Source: Roseiarcus sp963737365 (GTDB lineage: Bacteria > Pseudomonadota > Alphaproteobacteria > Rhizobiales > Beijerinckiaceae). From it: 64,000 nt of DNA. The translations under genes were made by a program, and so were the position numbers. Shown piece by piece: positions 39,923 to 53,642 of this stretch. Each line of letters starts with the position of its first letter. Position 1 is the first letter of the stretch. The notes below the pieces were generated by a model that was given only the letters and a program-made list of their open reading frames with translations, was not told the DNA's origin and made no database searches. The stretch is from the NCBI GenBank assembly GCA_963737365.1, contig CAVTSD010000006.1, forward strand, positions 1 through 64,000, read 5' to 3'.

Positions 39923-40915
39923 GTGAGTTCCATCCCGGACACGATGACTGCCGTGATTGTCGAAGGGGGCAAGGGCGGCGCCGACGCTTTGAAGGCGGCG
40001 ACAGTTCCAACCCCGAAGCCAGGTCCTGGCGAAGTCTTGATCCGCATGAAGGCCGCTGGAGTCAACCGGCCGGACATCATACAGCGGATGGGCCTGTATC
40101 CTCCGCCGCCAGGGGCGCCGGAGACATTGGGCCTGGAAGTCGCGGGCGAGGTCGCCGCTACGGGTGAAAAGGTGACCCGGTGGTCGATTGGCGATCAGGT
40201 CTGCGCGCTTCTTGGCGGGGGCGGCTACGCACAATATTGTCGGGTCGACGCGCGGCACGTTTTGCCCATTCCCAAGGGATTGAGCCTGGTGCAAGCCGGC
40301 GCGCTGCCAGAAACCGCCTTTACCGTCTTCACGAATGTGTTGGAAGGCGGAGCCCTCAAATCCGGCGAGACCATCGTGGTCCATGGAGCCACATCCGGCA
40401 TCGGCGTCATGGCGATCCAGATGGCCAAGGCCGCGGGCGCCAAGGTAATCGCCACCAGTCGCGGCGCGGATAAAGCGGCGGCAGCCCTGAAGCTTGGCGC
40501 GGATCTCGCGATCGACACAAAAGCGGAAGATTTCGTGGAGCGGATCAAGGCCGAAGGGGGAGCCGATGTCATTTTGGACATGGTCGGCGGCGCCTACACG
40601 CCGAAGAACCTCGCCTGCTTGAAGCCGCTCGGGCGCAATGTCCTGATCGCCACTCAGGGTGGGGCGAAAGCGGAAATCGACCTCATGCGCCTGATGCGCG
40701 ACCGGCTAATCCTCACCGGATCGACGCTCAGGCCTCGCTCGGCGGACGAAAAGGCGCGCCTCACCGCCGCCGTCGAAGCCCGCGTCTGGCCGTGGATCGA
40801 GGCCGGCAAAATCAAGCCGATCGTCGACAAGACCTTTCCGCTAACCGAGGCTGGCGCGGCCCACGCCTATGTTGAAAGTGGAAATCATATTGGCAAGGTG
40901 GTTCTCCTTGCCTAG
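39923..40915 (+). CDS. NAD(P)H quinone oxidoreductase, zinc-free MDR family
   Basis: A 330-residue medium-chain reductase of the PIG3/quinone reductase type. The GroES-like N-terminal domain has VLIRMKAAGVNRPDIIQRMG and the nucleotide-binding fold VVHGATSGIGVMAIQMAKAA (AxxGxxG). The later segments LKPLGRNVLIATQGG and IGKVVLL are typical. It lacks the zinc ligands of alcohol dehydrogenases. It starts with GTG after TTGC, 14 bp after the hydrolase-like gene. Confidence 0.88.
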   Translation: MSSIPDTMTAVIVEGGKGGADALKAATVPTPKPGPGEVLIRMKAAGVNRPDIIQRMGLYPPPPGAPETLGLEVAGEVAATGEKVTRWSIGDQVCALLGGGGYAQYCRVDARHVLPIPKGLSLVQAGALPETAFTVFTNVLEGGALKSGETIVVHGATSGIGVMAIQMAKAAGAKVIATSRGADKAAAALKLGADLAIDTKAEDFVERIKAEGGADVILDMVGGAYTPKNLACLKPLGRNVLIATQGGAKAEIDLMRLMRDRLILTGSTLRPRSADEKARLTAAVEARVWPWIEAGKIKPIVDKTFPLTEAGAAHAYVESGNHIGKVVLLA

Positions 40916-40943
40916 GCGCCGCTCATCCGCGGCGACTAGGGCT

Positions 40944-41872
40944 TCAGCCCGGCAAGTCGAAGCGCATCAACGCGCGTTCTTGCAGCCCGGCGCACCAAAT
41001 GCGCGCTCTAGTACGACAGACGCCAGTCACCATCGCGAAGCCGCCGTCCGTCCATTTGAAATCGTGCGCGCATGCGCCTGTTTCATCGTAAGCCGCGACC
41101 CAGGCGACCCGCGAAGGCTTGGGCTGCAGGCTTTCCGGTAGGCGCGCCGCAAGGCGGCGCAGAAAAGGTGGCGGCTTGTACAGGGTCTCGAGCGCGGGAT
41201 TGGGCTCGACGCGAAGGCGACCCAAATCAAGCCGTCCTCACCGGCGCAGAGATTGTCGGGAAAGCCGGGAAGATCTGCGATCACCTCGCTTGTTGCCGCG
41301 CGGTCGCCAGCAAGCCACAGGCGAAGCAGGCGACGTCCTGCCGTCTCCGCGATAATGAGGCTTTTTCCGTCGCGAGACCGGCAGAGATCATTCGCGAAAC
41401 GCAGGCCATTCATCAATCGCGTCAAGGTCCCGTCCGCTGCAAGGCGGTAAACACGTCCTGTTGGCACGTTCTCCACGAAGTCTTTTTTCCAGTCATGGAC
41501 GGTGTAGCGCATCGACGAGATGGTGAAGAAGAGATCGCCGCCGGGCGAAGCGACGACATTGCTGCAAAAGATGAGCGGCTCCACGCCGTCGTGCGTGACG
41601 AGCGTTGTGAGCGCGCCCGTCTGGAGATCGAGCTCCAGCAACCCTTTTGGACTGTCGCAGATCAGGAGCCGCCCGTCCGTCGTCGCTTCGAGACCCAAGG
41701 GCCGGCCGCCGGTGTTCGCGACTTCGTGCGCTGCTCCGTCCTTTGGGGACACGCTGAGAACGCGCCCATCGAGAAGACCTGTGTAGATGAGGCCATCCGA
41801 GCCGACGACGACGTCCTCAGGCCCCTCGCCGGGCAAAGGAACCAAGTCATAGGCAGGCAACGAAGCCGTCAT
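40944..41872 (-). pseudogene. SMP-30/strictosidine-synthase-like protein, apparent frameshift
   Basis: A six-bladed beta-propeller of the SMP-30/gluconolactonase-strictosidine synthase-like group. Motifs: EGPEDVVVGSDGLIYTGLLD, GGRPLGLEATTDGRLLICDS, VVASPGGDLFFTISSMRYT and LRFANDLCRSRDGKSLIIAE. At about 41205-41215 the frame shifts: after EDGLIWVAFAS the expected PNPALETLYKPPPFLRRLA lies one frame over and continues to AGLQERALMRFDLPG. A single lost base would explain it, unlike the insertions elsewhere. Corrected length is about 309 residues. Substrate unknown. Confidence 0.78.
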
Positions 41873-42119
41873 CGCGCGTTCCCCCCTCGGAGATTGTTGC
41901 TTGGAAGTCGAAGACCCCGGTTGGGATGAACTCTAACCCCCCCCAGCGCACATGTGGAATGAGCCGGATAGAAGTTTTCACGCTTAGGACACGCTTCTCG
42001 AACGCCTTCTCGGAAACGACACATATAGCGATCTGGAATTCGCCTTCAGGCTGCCATCCGACATGCGATTGCGTTCTGAGCGCTTGCACGCCACAGATGG
42101 CTCCCACGAGGAGGATGTT

Positions 42120-42842
42120 ATGCGGCTCAGGTTGGTTTTGCTCGCATTCACCGCTGCGCTCGCTGCGATCTCCCCCGCATCCGCGCTCGACCGCCCAAGC
42201 AATTCAGGCAATGAGCGTTGGATCGAAGTCAGCGGTGAAGGCAGCGTCGGCGCCGCGCCGGACTTCGCCCGGGTGACCCTCGGCGTGACGAGCACAGGAA
42301 AAACGGCGGGCGACGCCATGGCGGCGAACGCCAAAGCGGCCAACGCGCTCATGTCGCTCATCAAGGCGGAGGGGGTGGCTCCCGCCGACATCCAGACCTC
42401 CGAAATGTCAATTTCGCCGGTGTTCTCGCAGCCCACACCCGGGCAGCAGACCGCGCCAACGATCACCGGATACAGCGTCAGCAATAATGTGGCGGTGACG
42501 GTTCGCGACATTCCACAACTCGGCGCACTGCTCGACAAGGCAATCACAGCCGGCGCCAATTCGGTGTATGGCGTTGGCTTTGGTCACAACGACACGAGCG
42601 CATTGCTCGACAAAGCGCGACCGGCAGCGGTCGAAGACGCCAAGCGGAAGGCTGAAATATTTGCCAATGCAGCGGGCGCGAAGATCGGCAAGCTCATTGC
42701 GCTGACCGAGGAGGCCGGCCGGCAACCGCCAATGGCCTTTTCGCGCGCCTTTGCCGCGGGCGCGCCCGCCCCGACGCCGGTCGAGGCCGGCGAGGACAAG
42801 CTGACCGTGTCCATCACCGCGCGATTTGAGCTAATTCAGTGA
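42120..42842 (+). CDS. SIMPL-domain (DUF541) periplasmic protein
   Basis: The ATG at 42120 follows GAGGAGG and gives 240 residues. There is a signal peptide (LVLLAFTAALAAISPASA) and then the SIMPL domain: WIEVSGEGSVGAAPDFARVT, EGVAPADIQTSEMSISPVF, ITGYSVSNNVAVTVRDIPQL and AVEDAKRKAEIFANAAGAKIG. The domain is found in BP26-type periplasmic proteins of rhizobia and Brucella, with unclear role, often linked to stress. Confidence 0.85.
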   Translation: MRLRLVLLAFTAALAAISPASALDRPSNSGNERWIEVSGEGSVGAAPDFARVTLGVTSTGKTAGDAMAANAKAANALMSLIKAEGVAPADIQTSEMSISPVFSQPTPGQQTAPTITGYSVSNNVAVTVRDIPQLGALLDKAITAGANSVYGVGFGHNDTSALLDKARPAAVEDAKRKAEIFANAAGAKIGKLIALTEEAGRQPPMAFSRAFAAGAPAPTPVEAGEDKLTVSITARFELIQ

Positions 42843-42886
42843 ACCGCGGCCGGCGACAAGCGGCGGACTGAAACCCGAAGAGGTCG

Positions 42887-43171
42887 TCACCGCGACCGGG
42901 TCGGCCGAGGCAACCATCGTCCAGATACCGGAGCGGCCCACAGCGACGGGGTCGTTTGGTCGCTCGGCGGCAAGTCGACCGCGACGAGATCAATTTCTTT
43001 GACGGCACGCGAAAAGGCCTCCGCCTCGCTCTTAACGCGATAGGTGGGCGGATTGCCGTGTTCAACCGGCAACACGCTCACGATCTCATAGGGACCCTTG
43101 GGCCTCGATGTCGATGGGAGCATCTTGTCGAAGAGGACAGCTTGCCCGATGACGAATTTGGGGAGGGTCAT
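42887..43171 (-). CDS. Conserved small protein, unknown function
   Basis: A 94-residue protein starting MTLPKFVIGQAVLFDK. The segment GPYEIVSVLPVEHGNPPTYR, then VKSEAEAFSRAVKEIDLV, reads like a small beta-barrel or SH3-like domain and is, in my memory, common as a hypothetical protein in Bradyrhizobium-like genomes. The last 30 residues are less regular. No function is known. Confidence 0.6.
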   Translation of the reverse strand: MTLPKFVIGQAVLFDKMLPSTSRPKGPYEIVSVLPVEHGNPPTYRVKSEAEAFSRAVKEIDLVAVDLPPSDQTTPSLWAAPVSGRWLPRPTRSR

Positions 43172-43321
43172 GATTTGGCTGCCTCTCTGGCCTTTTCGTC
43201 AGAGCGTGTGTGAAGAGCGTCTTCGCCGCGGTAAAAGCTCGGCCTCTAACATGCGCCAACGGCGGCTGCGAGCAGGCCTAGGTTCGATTATGCGCTCGCG
43301 GCGAACGGAACCCTCAAAAGC

Positions 43322-43354
43322 AAAAACCCGCGCACGGCGAGCCGGACGCGGGAT
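43322..43354 (-). terminator. Terminator after cspA
   Basis: On the minus strand CCCGCG...CGCGGG with an inner CGG-CTCG-CCG hairpin is followed by TTTTTGCTTTT. It lies about 70 bp downstream of the cold-shock gene. Confidence 0.75.
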
Positions 43355-43420
43355 TTCGAACCATCATAGCCCTGCCAGTACATCCGTGGTCAAGGCGATA
43401 TGGCTATCAGGCTTTGCCGA

Positions 43421-43630
43421 TCAGGCGGCCTTCAGATTGTCCGCCGAGGACTTGCCAGTCTTTCGATCTGCGACGAGGTCAAAAGTAACCTTCTGTCCCT
43501 CGTTCAGGCTGTAGAGTCCGGCGCGCTCAACGGCGCTGATGTGCACGAAGACATCCTTGCTGCCGTCGTCCGGTTGGATGAAGCCAAAGCCTTTTTGGCT
43601 GTTGAACCACTTAACGGTTCCTTGCGTCAT
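43421..43630 (-). CDS. Cold-shock protein, CspA family
   Basis: A 69-residue single-strand nucleic-acid-binding beta-barrel. It has GTVKWFNSQKGFGFIQP (RNP1 is KGFGFI) and DVFVHISAVE (RNP2). Such proteins melt RNA structures or act in stress adaptation. A long gap (about 300 bp) upstream may hold a structured leader, as for many csp genes, and a terminator follows. Confidence 0.95.
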   Translation of the reverse strand: MTQGTVKWFNSQKGFGFIQPDDGSKDVFVHISAVERAGLYSLNEGQKVTFDLVADRKTGKSSADNLKAA

Positions 43631-43929
43631 GAGACACTTCTTTCAGTACGTGTTTAGATAGGCTGCGCATTGCACAGCCGGCTCGGAGTAATCGAGATTT
43701 AGGAAGAAGGTCGTCAGTCCGACGCGTAGCGCGCGGCGAGGCCAAGTCGTCCGGCCGAAACTCGATTTGGCGTTCATAGCGTAACTCGGCACACTCTACA
43801 AGGCCCTACCTTGATGTATCCGCCGCTGGGCGCCGACGCCCTTGGATTGCGGTCGTAAATTGGATTGCGGCTGTAAATAGGGAGCGCGAACCTCGCTTTC
43901 ATTCCTCCCCACCGCCCCGAAAGATCGAG
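43631..43929. other. Divergent region between csp and cyclase genes
   Basis: About 300 bp without a gene separate the cold-shock gene (minus) from the adenylate cyclase (plus). It contains a short direct repeat, ggattgcggtcgtaaat / ggattgcggctgtaaat, at about 43844 and 43862. A csp leader and both promoters should lie here, but no clear promoter hexamers stand out. Confidence 0.5.
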
Positions 43930-45228
43930 ATGGCCGATCCCCCCGACGCTGCCGAGACCTCGTTCCAAAGCCTCTTGAATCGCGAGATCCTCGTCAGCGA
44001 ACGACGGCGCATGCTGATCCTGGCTGGCGTCCAGGCTCTCATTTTTGTCTTAATCTTCCTCGCGGCGACGTTCGTCCCCCGCTTCGTCCGGTCGATCTAT
44101 CACGACCGACTTCCGGAGCGCGCCGCCTTGGCGGCGTTCTCGGCCTTTGTCGCCTACGAACTCTTCGCAGCCGGGCTGGTCACGATTTTCCTGCGACGGG
44201 GTCGAAATTATCCGGTCCTCGGCCGCTACATGAATGCGCTTGTTGAAACGAGCTTTCCAACGGTGCTGCTCTATCTCCTCGCTGGATATCTGTCGGCGCC
44301 CGCCATCATTTTTGCCACTTGGCCTGCGCTGCTCTATTTCCTGTTCATCATTCTCTCAACTCTGCGGCTTGATTTTGCGCTTTCGGCCTTCACCGGCGTG
44401 GTCGCCGCAGTCGAGCTCTTCGTCCTCGCCTTGGCGACCCTGCATCTTAGCTGGCAACCAGAGGATCCAGGCCTCAGCGTTGGCTATCATCTGACGCGCA
44501 GCGCGGTCCTTCTCGCAGCGGGTCTGTTGGCCGGATATGCGGGAGCCACGATCAAGCGCCATTTCCAACGCGCGCTTGCTGCAGCGTCGGCTCGCGACGA
44601 AGTGACGAACCTTTTCGGTCAACACGTCTCGCCGCAGGTCGTCGAGCAGTTGCTCGCGATCGGCGCCGCCGAGCTCAGCGAAATGAGGCGTGTTTGCATT
44701 ATGTTCGTGGACATCCGCAGCTTCACCAAGGCGGCGCGCACCCGAACGCCGGTCGAGGTCGTCGAGCGCCTTAACGACGTCTTCGAGATTCTGGTGGACA
44801 TCGTCGATCGGCACAACGGCATCGTGAACAAGTTCCTCGGCGACGGCTTGCTCGCCCTCTTCGGCGCGCCCATCGACGATCCTCGTGAGGCTGCGAACGC
44901 TGTCGCCGCGGCCCGCGAAATGCTGGCGAGCGTCGAGGCCAGCAACGTCGGCAACCCTTGGCCAATTCGCCTCGGCATCGGCATTCATGTCGGGCAGGCG
45001 GTCGCAGGAACTGTCGGCTCGCAACGCCGCAAGGAATACACGGTCATCGGCGACACGGTGAACCTGGCCTCGCGCCTCGAGAGCCTCAACAAAGAGGTGG
45101 GTTCGCAGCTCATCGTGTCCGACGCCGTGCGCGAGGCGGCGCGAGGCGCTATCGGCGAGGCGCTACCGGTCGGGCCCGTCCAAGTGCGCGGCTACGCTGA
45201 GCCCGTTACGGTTTGGCGTCTCGCATAG
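43930..45228 (+). CDS. Membrane adenylate/guanylate cyclase (class III)
   Basis: A 432-residue protein with an N-terminal domain of about six membrane helices (residues 25-200) and a C-terminal class III cyclase domain. Metal-binding aspartates are in IMFVDIRSF and in GDGLLALFG. The segment KEYTVIGDTVNLASRLESLN supplies the base-selecting Lys and Thr (adenine-type) and the transition-state Asn and Arg. It probably makes cAMP in response to a membrane or periplasmic signal. Nothing in the neighbourhood defines the signal. Confidence 0.9.
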   Translation: MADPPDAAETSFQSLLNREILVSERRRMLILAGVQALIFVLIFLAATFVPRFVRSIYHDRLPERAALAAFSAFVAYELFAAGLVTIFLRRGRNYPVLGRYMNALVETSFPTVLLYLLAGYLSAPAIIFATWPALLYFLFIILSTLRLDFALSAFTGVVAAVELFVLALATLHLSWQPEDPGLSVGYHLTRSAVLLAAGLLAGYAGATIKRHFQRALAAASARDEVTNLFGQHVSPQVVEQLLAIGAAELSEMRRVCIMFVDIRSFTKAARTRTPVEVVERLNDVFEILVDIVDRHNGIVNKFLGDGLLALFGAPIDDPREAANAVAAAREMLASVEASNVGNPWPIRLGIGIHVGQAVAGTVGSQRRKEYTVIGDTVNLASRLESLNKEVGSQLIVSDAVREAARGAIGEALPVGPVQVRGYAEPVTVWRLA

Positions 45229-45312
45229 GAGCTTCTTGCAGTCTCGGCGAACCCCGGACCATGATGAAAAACCGAACAAGCAACCTCTTGCGCCTGCCCG
45301 CGCAGCAAGCGG

Positions 45313-46155
45313 TCAGAAAGTCGCCGTTGCCGGGTCCGGACCGATCCGACCAGCGACTGCATCGAGCGCTTCGATCCGCTTCATGTCGTCACCGTCGAGT
45401 TTGAAATCGAACACCCTGATGTTCTCCTTGAGGCGCTCGGGCCGAACCGTCTTCGGAATGACGATCAGGCCACTGTCGAGATGCCAGCGGATGACGACCT
45501 GCGCCGGCGTCTTTTTATGTTTGGCGGCGATCTCGACGAGCGCGGACTCACTGAGCAAGCCTCCCCGTCCGAGCGGGCTCCACGATTCCGTTTTGATTCC
45601 GTGCTGGTCGTGAAAGGCGCGGAGCGCCTTCTGTTGAAATCTTGGATGAAGCTCGATCTGGTTCACCGAAGGCGTGACGCCCGTCTCGCCGATGATCCGC
45701 TCCAGGTGATCGGGGTTGAAATTAGACACGCCGATGGAGCGAATCCTGCCGTCCTTCTGCAGACGAACAAGCGCTTTCCAGCTTTCGAGGTAGCGGTTGA
45801 CGCGCGGACGCGGCCAATGGATCAAGTACAGATCGAGCGTCTCGCGGCGAAGCTTTTTGATACTCTGGTCAAAAGCCCGCATCGCTTCGTCGAAGCGGTG
45901 ATCCGAATTGCCGAGTTTCGTCGTCACGAAGACGTCCGTCCGGCCGAGCAGGGCTGCGCCGACGCCCTCCTCGTTGCGATACATGGACGCCGTGTCGACC
46001 AGGCGATAGCCCTCGTCCACCGCCATCTTGACCACCCGCTCCGTCTCGTCAGGCGGCGTCTGAAAGACGCCGAGCCCAAACTGCGGCATGGTCGCGCCGT
46101 CGTTGAGCGCGACAGTCGGCTGGGCTTGACTGGTCATTGGCGCTGTCCGGTTCAT
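45313..46155 (-). CDS. Aldo/keto reductase
   Basis: A 280-residue NADPH-dependent AKR. The catalytic tetrad is visible: Asp in YRLVDTASMYRNE, Tyr in the same motif, Lys in VTTKLGN, His in YLIHWP. Other conserved parts are IGVSNFNPDHLERI and the cofactor segment IVIPKTVRPERLKENI. It resembles 2,5-diketo-D-gluconate reductase-type members. Substrate not determinable. It is divergent from the helicase gene. Confidence 0.9.
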   Translation of the reverse strand: MNRTAPMTSQAQPTVALNDGATMPQFGLGVFQTPPDETERVVKMAVDEGYRLVDTASMYRNEEGVGAALLGRTDVFVTTKLGNSDHRFDEAMRAFDQSIKKLRRETLDLYLIHWPRPRVNRYLESWKALVRLQKDGRIRSIGVSNFNPDHLERIIGETGVTPSVNQIELHPRFQQKALRAFHDQHGIKTESWSPLGRGGLLSESALVEIAAKHKKTPAQVVIRWHLDSGLIVIPKTVRPERLKENIRVFDFKLDGDDMKRIEALDAVAGRIGPDPATATF

Positions 46156-46382
46156 TGAAGCGGATGGGTGGCCGGCGAACCTGAGCCTTCCGCCGGAGCA
46201 GGTTCAAGACTTGGCTCAAGTCGCGGCACTCGGCAAGCGGCAAGCGAGCGCTTGGAGGCGCAGCCGCCAACGCGCCAGCCGCGATCGGCGATCGTGGCCA
46301 AAGTTGCAAGGGTGACCAAATCCCGATCCGGCGCCATATATAAGCGGGCGCTAATCCACGCGTTCGTAAGGGGCCGAGCCGC

Positions 46383-50794
<4,412 letters not shown>

Positions 50795-51180
50795 TAGCTG
50801 ACCCGAGCGGTGGTTGCTCCGCATGCATGACGACCAGCGGGAGGCCGAGAATCGGCTCATGCGATTGGCCAGTCGCGGCATGCGCGATGTTTACGCCATT
50901 AATAACATATTTCTCATGTTATTAATGGCGTAAACAGGCGCAATTTTGAGCGCGGAACTAAACGGGGTCGTAAGCCACTGAAATCATGAGTAGGCGCCGG
51001 TAAAATTACTGCTGGGCGCGAGCGCGCGTCGCCCGCCCCCGTCGCCCCAACGCCTAGCGCTCCCGAATTGACCTGACTCGCCCGGTTTGCTAGCGAGAAG
51101 CCTGATAACAAAACGCCACACGGTTCGGCATGCGCCGACTGGAACGCGCCTGATGGCGGCAATGACAAGGGGGCTCCGTA
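50795..51180. other. Gene-free region after lhr with a perfect palindrome
   Basis: About 386 bp without a recognisable gene. It contains the 20-bp inverted repeat described separately and, about 30 bp after it, the string acggggtcgtaagccactgaa. The last part before 51181 should carry the promoter of the lipoprotein gene. Confidence 0.5.
50889..50935. repeat. Perfect 20-bp inverted repeat with 7-nt loop
   Basis: GTTTACGCCATTAATAACAT (50889-50908), loop atttctc, and its exact complement ATGTTATTAATGGCGTAAAC (50916-50935). It is AT-rich in a GC-rich genome and has no T-run, so a normal terminator is unlikely. It may be a recombinase or regulator site. Confidence 0.95.
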
Positions 51181-51645
51181 ATGATCGCAGGTCGCGGTGG
51201 AGCGCTGGCGCTCGTTGGTTTCCTTTCCCTCTTGATCGCTGGCTGCGCGGAAAATCCGTCGCCCACGCCCGCAATCGTCGCCGCGTCCGTCAGCCCTGAC
51301 CAGTTGGTCGGCAAGTGGGGCTTCGCCGCCTATCACAAGGACGAGGATCGGGCGCGGACCATCAAGGAGGCGGCCGCGCAATGCAACCGGCCCTATGTCA
51401 TCGACAAGGGCCCGACTGGCGGCGTCATGATGAACCTCGCCGACCAGAAGGAACTGTCGGAACTCTTCCTGGTTGGCGGACCGACCGGCCAGACCTACCT
51501 CGGGCCGCAAGGCGCCGCCGCGGGCGGCCCGGATGACCGGATCGTCTCCAATGTCGATGCGAACTCGTTCACGACGGTTTGGGTCGATCCAGACAATGCA
51601 AGTCGCTATGGCACGTCTGTTTACGTGCGGTGCGGAAAGCGCTAA
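51181..51645 (+). CDS. Lipoprotein of unknown function
   Basis: A 154-residue protein with signal peptide and lipobox LLIAGC (Cys near residue 22). The mature part has SPDQLVGKWGFAAYHKDEDR, TIKEAAAQCNRPYVIDKGP and the final VYVRCGKR, with two further Cys that could form a disulphide. It precedes the L,D-transpeptidase gene on the same strand by 45 bp, so a cell-envelope role is likely, but no function is known. Confidence 0.72.
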   Translation: MIAGRGGALALVGFLSLLIAGCAENPSPTPAIVAASVSPDQLVGKWGFAAYHKDEDRARTIKEAAAQCNRPYVIDKGPTGGVMMNLADQKELSELFLVGGPTGQTYLGPQGAAAGGPDDRIVSNVDANSFTTVWVDPDNASRYGTSVYVRCGKR

Positions 51646-51690
51646 TCAGCAATTCATTCTAGGATTAGACTTTCAATCGACGGAGCCAAC

Positions 51691-52305
51691 ATGACGAGTC
51701 GAGTGAGTTTGTTTTTGCGGCTTGCGCTTGGCGCAGCGTTTGCGGCGTTCGCAGGCGCGGGCGCCGGAGCGCAAACGCCAGGCCAGGACGAGATGAATGT
51801 CGTCGACCAGCCCGGCTATCAGCCGACGCCGGAGGAAGAGCAACTCACCGGCGCTTACGAGAAGCAGGAAGTGTTCTTCCGCACCACCGAAGCGCCGGGC
51901 ACGATCATTATCGATACCAAGGGCCGCTTCCTTTATCTTGTTCAAGGCAACAACCGAGCGCTTCGCTATGGCATCGGCGTCGGGCGCGACGGCTTCACTT
52001 GGTCCGGTCTGCAGAAGATTTCACGCAAGCAGGAATGGCCGGATTGGCGCCCGCCGCCGGAGATGATTGAGCGCCAACCCTATTTGCCGAGGTTTATGGC
52101 GGGTGGCCCAGGCAATCCGCTGGGCGCGCGCGCGATGTATCTCGGCGGCACCGTCTACCGCATCCACGGCACCAACCAGCCGGATACGATTGGCCACGCG
52201 GTCTCCTCGGGCTGTTTTCGTCTGGTCAACGAAGATGTGATGGACCTCTACGACCGCGTGCCGGTGGGCACGAAGGTGATCATCAGGCAGGCGGTCGCTC
52301 TTTAG
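51691..52305 (+). CDS. L,D-transpeptidase (YkuD domain)
   Basis: A 204-residue exported enzyme. After a signal peptide (AAFAAFAGAGAGAQT) the YkuD domain runs from about residue 65: GTIIIDTKGRFLYLVQGNN, then the active-site region YRIHGTNQPDTIGHAVSSGC with the catalytic Cys, followed by FRLVNEDVMDLYDRVPVG. It makes 3-3 peptidoglycan cross-links or attaches lipoproteins to peptidoglycan. It follows the unknown lipoprotein and may act with it. Confidence 0.93.
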   Translation: MTSRVSLFLRLALGAAFAAFAGAGAGAQTPGQDEMNVVDQPGYQPTPEEEQLTGAYEKQEVFFRTTEAPGTIIIDTKGRFLYLVQGNNRALRYGIGVGRDGFTWSGLQKISRKQEWPDWRPPPEMIERQPYLPRFMAGGPGNPLGARAMYLGGTVYRIHGTNQPDTIGHAVSSGCFRLVNEDVMDLYDRVPVGTKVIIRQAVAL

Positions 52306-52353
52306 ACTAGGCGCCTGGTCGGCGGCTTACAAAAACGAAAGCGAGACAGGTTC

Positions 52354-53370
52354 ATGCGCAAGATGATCCCGATTGTCCTCGCCCTTGCGGCGGCGCCGGT
52401 GTTCGGCGTCGCTGCTCACTCCCAGACGCTTAAGGCGGTCCAGGATCGCGGCTCGCTCATCTGCGGCGTAAACCCGGGCCTGGAGGGCTTCGCGAGCAAG
52501 GGCGACAACGGCCAGTGGTCCGGATTCGACGTCGATTTCTGTCGCGCTGTGGCGGCGGCGATCTTCGATGACCCGTCCAAGGTCCAATATGTGCCGCTGT
52601 CCGCTTCGGATCGATTCGACGCCGTGAAGAACAAACAGATCGACGTGCTGTCGCGCAACTCGACCTGGACGATGGGTCGCGAAGGCGACAACGGCGTCGT
52701 GTTCACGGGCGTGACCTATTACGACGGGCAGGCTTTTCTCGTGCCGAAAAACCGCAACTTCCAATCGGCGCTCGAACTCGACGGCAGCAAGGTCTGTGTG
52801 CAACCGGGCACGACGACCGAGCTCAATTTCGTCGATTTTTTTGAAGCCAACCATATGAACTACGAGACCGTCCATGAGGCGAGCGCGGACGACATGGTCG
52901 CAGCCTACGAGGCAGGGCAATGCAATGTGCTCACCACCGACGCATCCGGTCTATTCGCCATGCGTCTGAAGCTCGCCAAGCCCGCCGACAACATGATCCT
53001 TCCCGATATCATCTCTAAGGAGCCGCTTGGCCCTGCCGTCAGGCAGGACGACATGCAGTGGTTCAACATCGTGAAGTGGGTCAACTTCGCGATGATCAAT
53101 GCCGAGGAGCTTGGCGTCAGTTCGAAAACGATCGATGACGCGATGAAGTCCCAGAAGCCCGCGGTCAAGCGGTTGATGGGAACGGAGGGCGATTTCGGCA
53201 AGCCCTTCGGCCTCGCCGGCGACTGGGCTGTGCGCATCGTCCGGGCGGTCGGTAATTACGCCGAAGTGTTCGATCGCAACGTCGGCGCGCATTCAAAGCT
53301 CGGAATTCCGCGCGGTCTGAATGAATTGTGGAGCAACGGCGGCATTCAATACGCTCCGCCAATCCGGTAG
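52354..53370 (+). CDS. General L-amino-acid ABC transporter binding protein (AapJ-like)
   Basis: A 338-residue periplasmic binding protein of ABC family 3. Signal peptide MRKMIPIVLALAAAPVFGVA, then LKAVQDRGSLICGVNPGLEG, FDVDFCRAVAAAIFDDPSKV and VCVQPGTTTELNFVDFFEAN. The C-terminal part AHSKLGIPRGLNELWSNGG is typical of AapJ/BztA. No permease or ATPase gene follows, so this is an orphan that must work with components encoded elsewhere. Confidence 0.88.
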   Translation: MRKMIPIVLALAAAPVFGVAAHSQTLKAVQDRGSLICGVNPGLEGFASKGDNGQWSGFDVDFCRAVAAAIFDDPSKVQYVPLSASDRFDAVKNKQIDVLSRNSTWTMGREGDNGVVFTGVTYYDGQAFLVPKNRNFQSALELDGSKVCVQPGTTTELNFVDFFEANHMNYETVHEASADDMVAAYEAGQCNVLTTDASGLFAMRLKLAKPADNMILPDIISKEPLGPAVRQDDMQWFNIVKWVNFAMINAEELGVSSKTIDDAMKSQKPAVKRLMGTEGDFGKPFGLAGDWAVRIVRAVGNYAEVFDRNVGAHSKLGIPRGLNELWSNGGIQYAPPIR

Positions 53371-53399
53371 AGCGACCGCTCGACGTCTTTTTAGGGGCT

Positions 53400-53642
53400 C
53401 TATTCCGAGTCCGGGATAAACGTCCGCCCCTGATAATGCCCCTTCGGTCCGTCCTGCAGCGAAGGATCAAAAGGCTTCGCCTTGTCCGGTTGCGGTTTCG
53501 GCGCTGGCCTCGGTGCGGCGTAGTCCTGCGCCGGCGGCGGGACAATGATCAGCGGCGGAAAATATTGTGCGGCCGCCGAAAGCGGCACAGCGAAAGCGAC
53601 CAGCGCCAGCGCGGCGAAACGTCGAACGACGCTCGGCTTCAT
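53400..53642 (-). CDS. Small exported Pro-rich protein
   Basis: An 80-residue protein with signal peptide (ALALVAFAVPLSAAAQ) and a proline-rich mature part (IIVPPPAQDYAAPRPAPKPQ) ending PKGHYQGRTFIPDSE. It converges on the amino-acid binding protein gene. No family is recognised. Confidence 0.5.
   Translation of the reverse strand: MKPSVVRRFAALALVAFAVPLSAAAQYFPPLIIVPPPAQDYAAPRPAPKPQPDKAKPFDPSLQDGPKGHYQGRTFIPDSE

Noticed and set aside
50962..51000. String acggggtcgtaagccactgaaatcat resembling the GGGG-start of Tn3-family ends
   Set aside because: Only the first bases fit; no partner end, transposase or target duplication is visible in the window.
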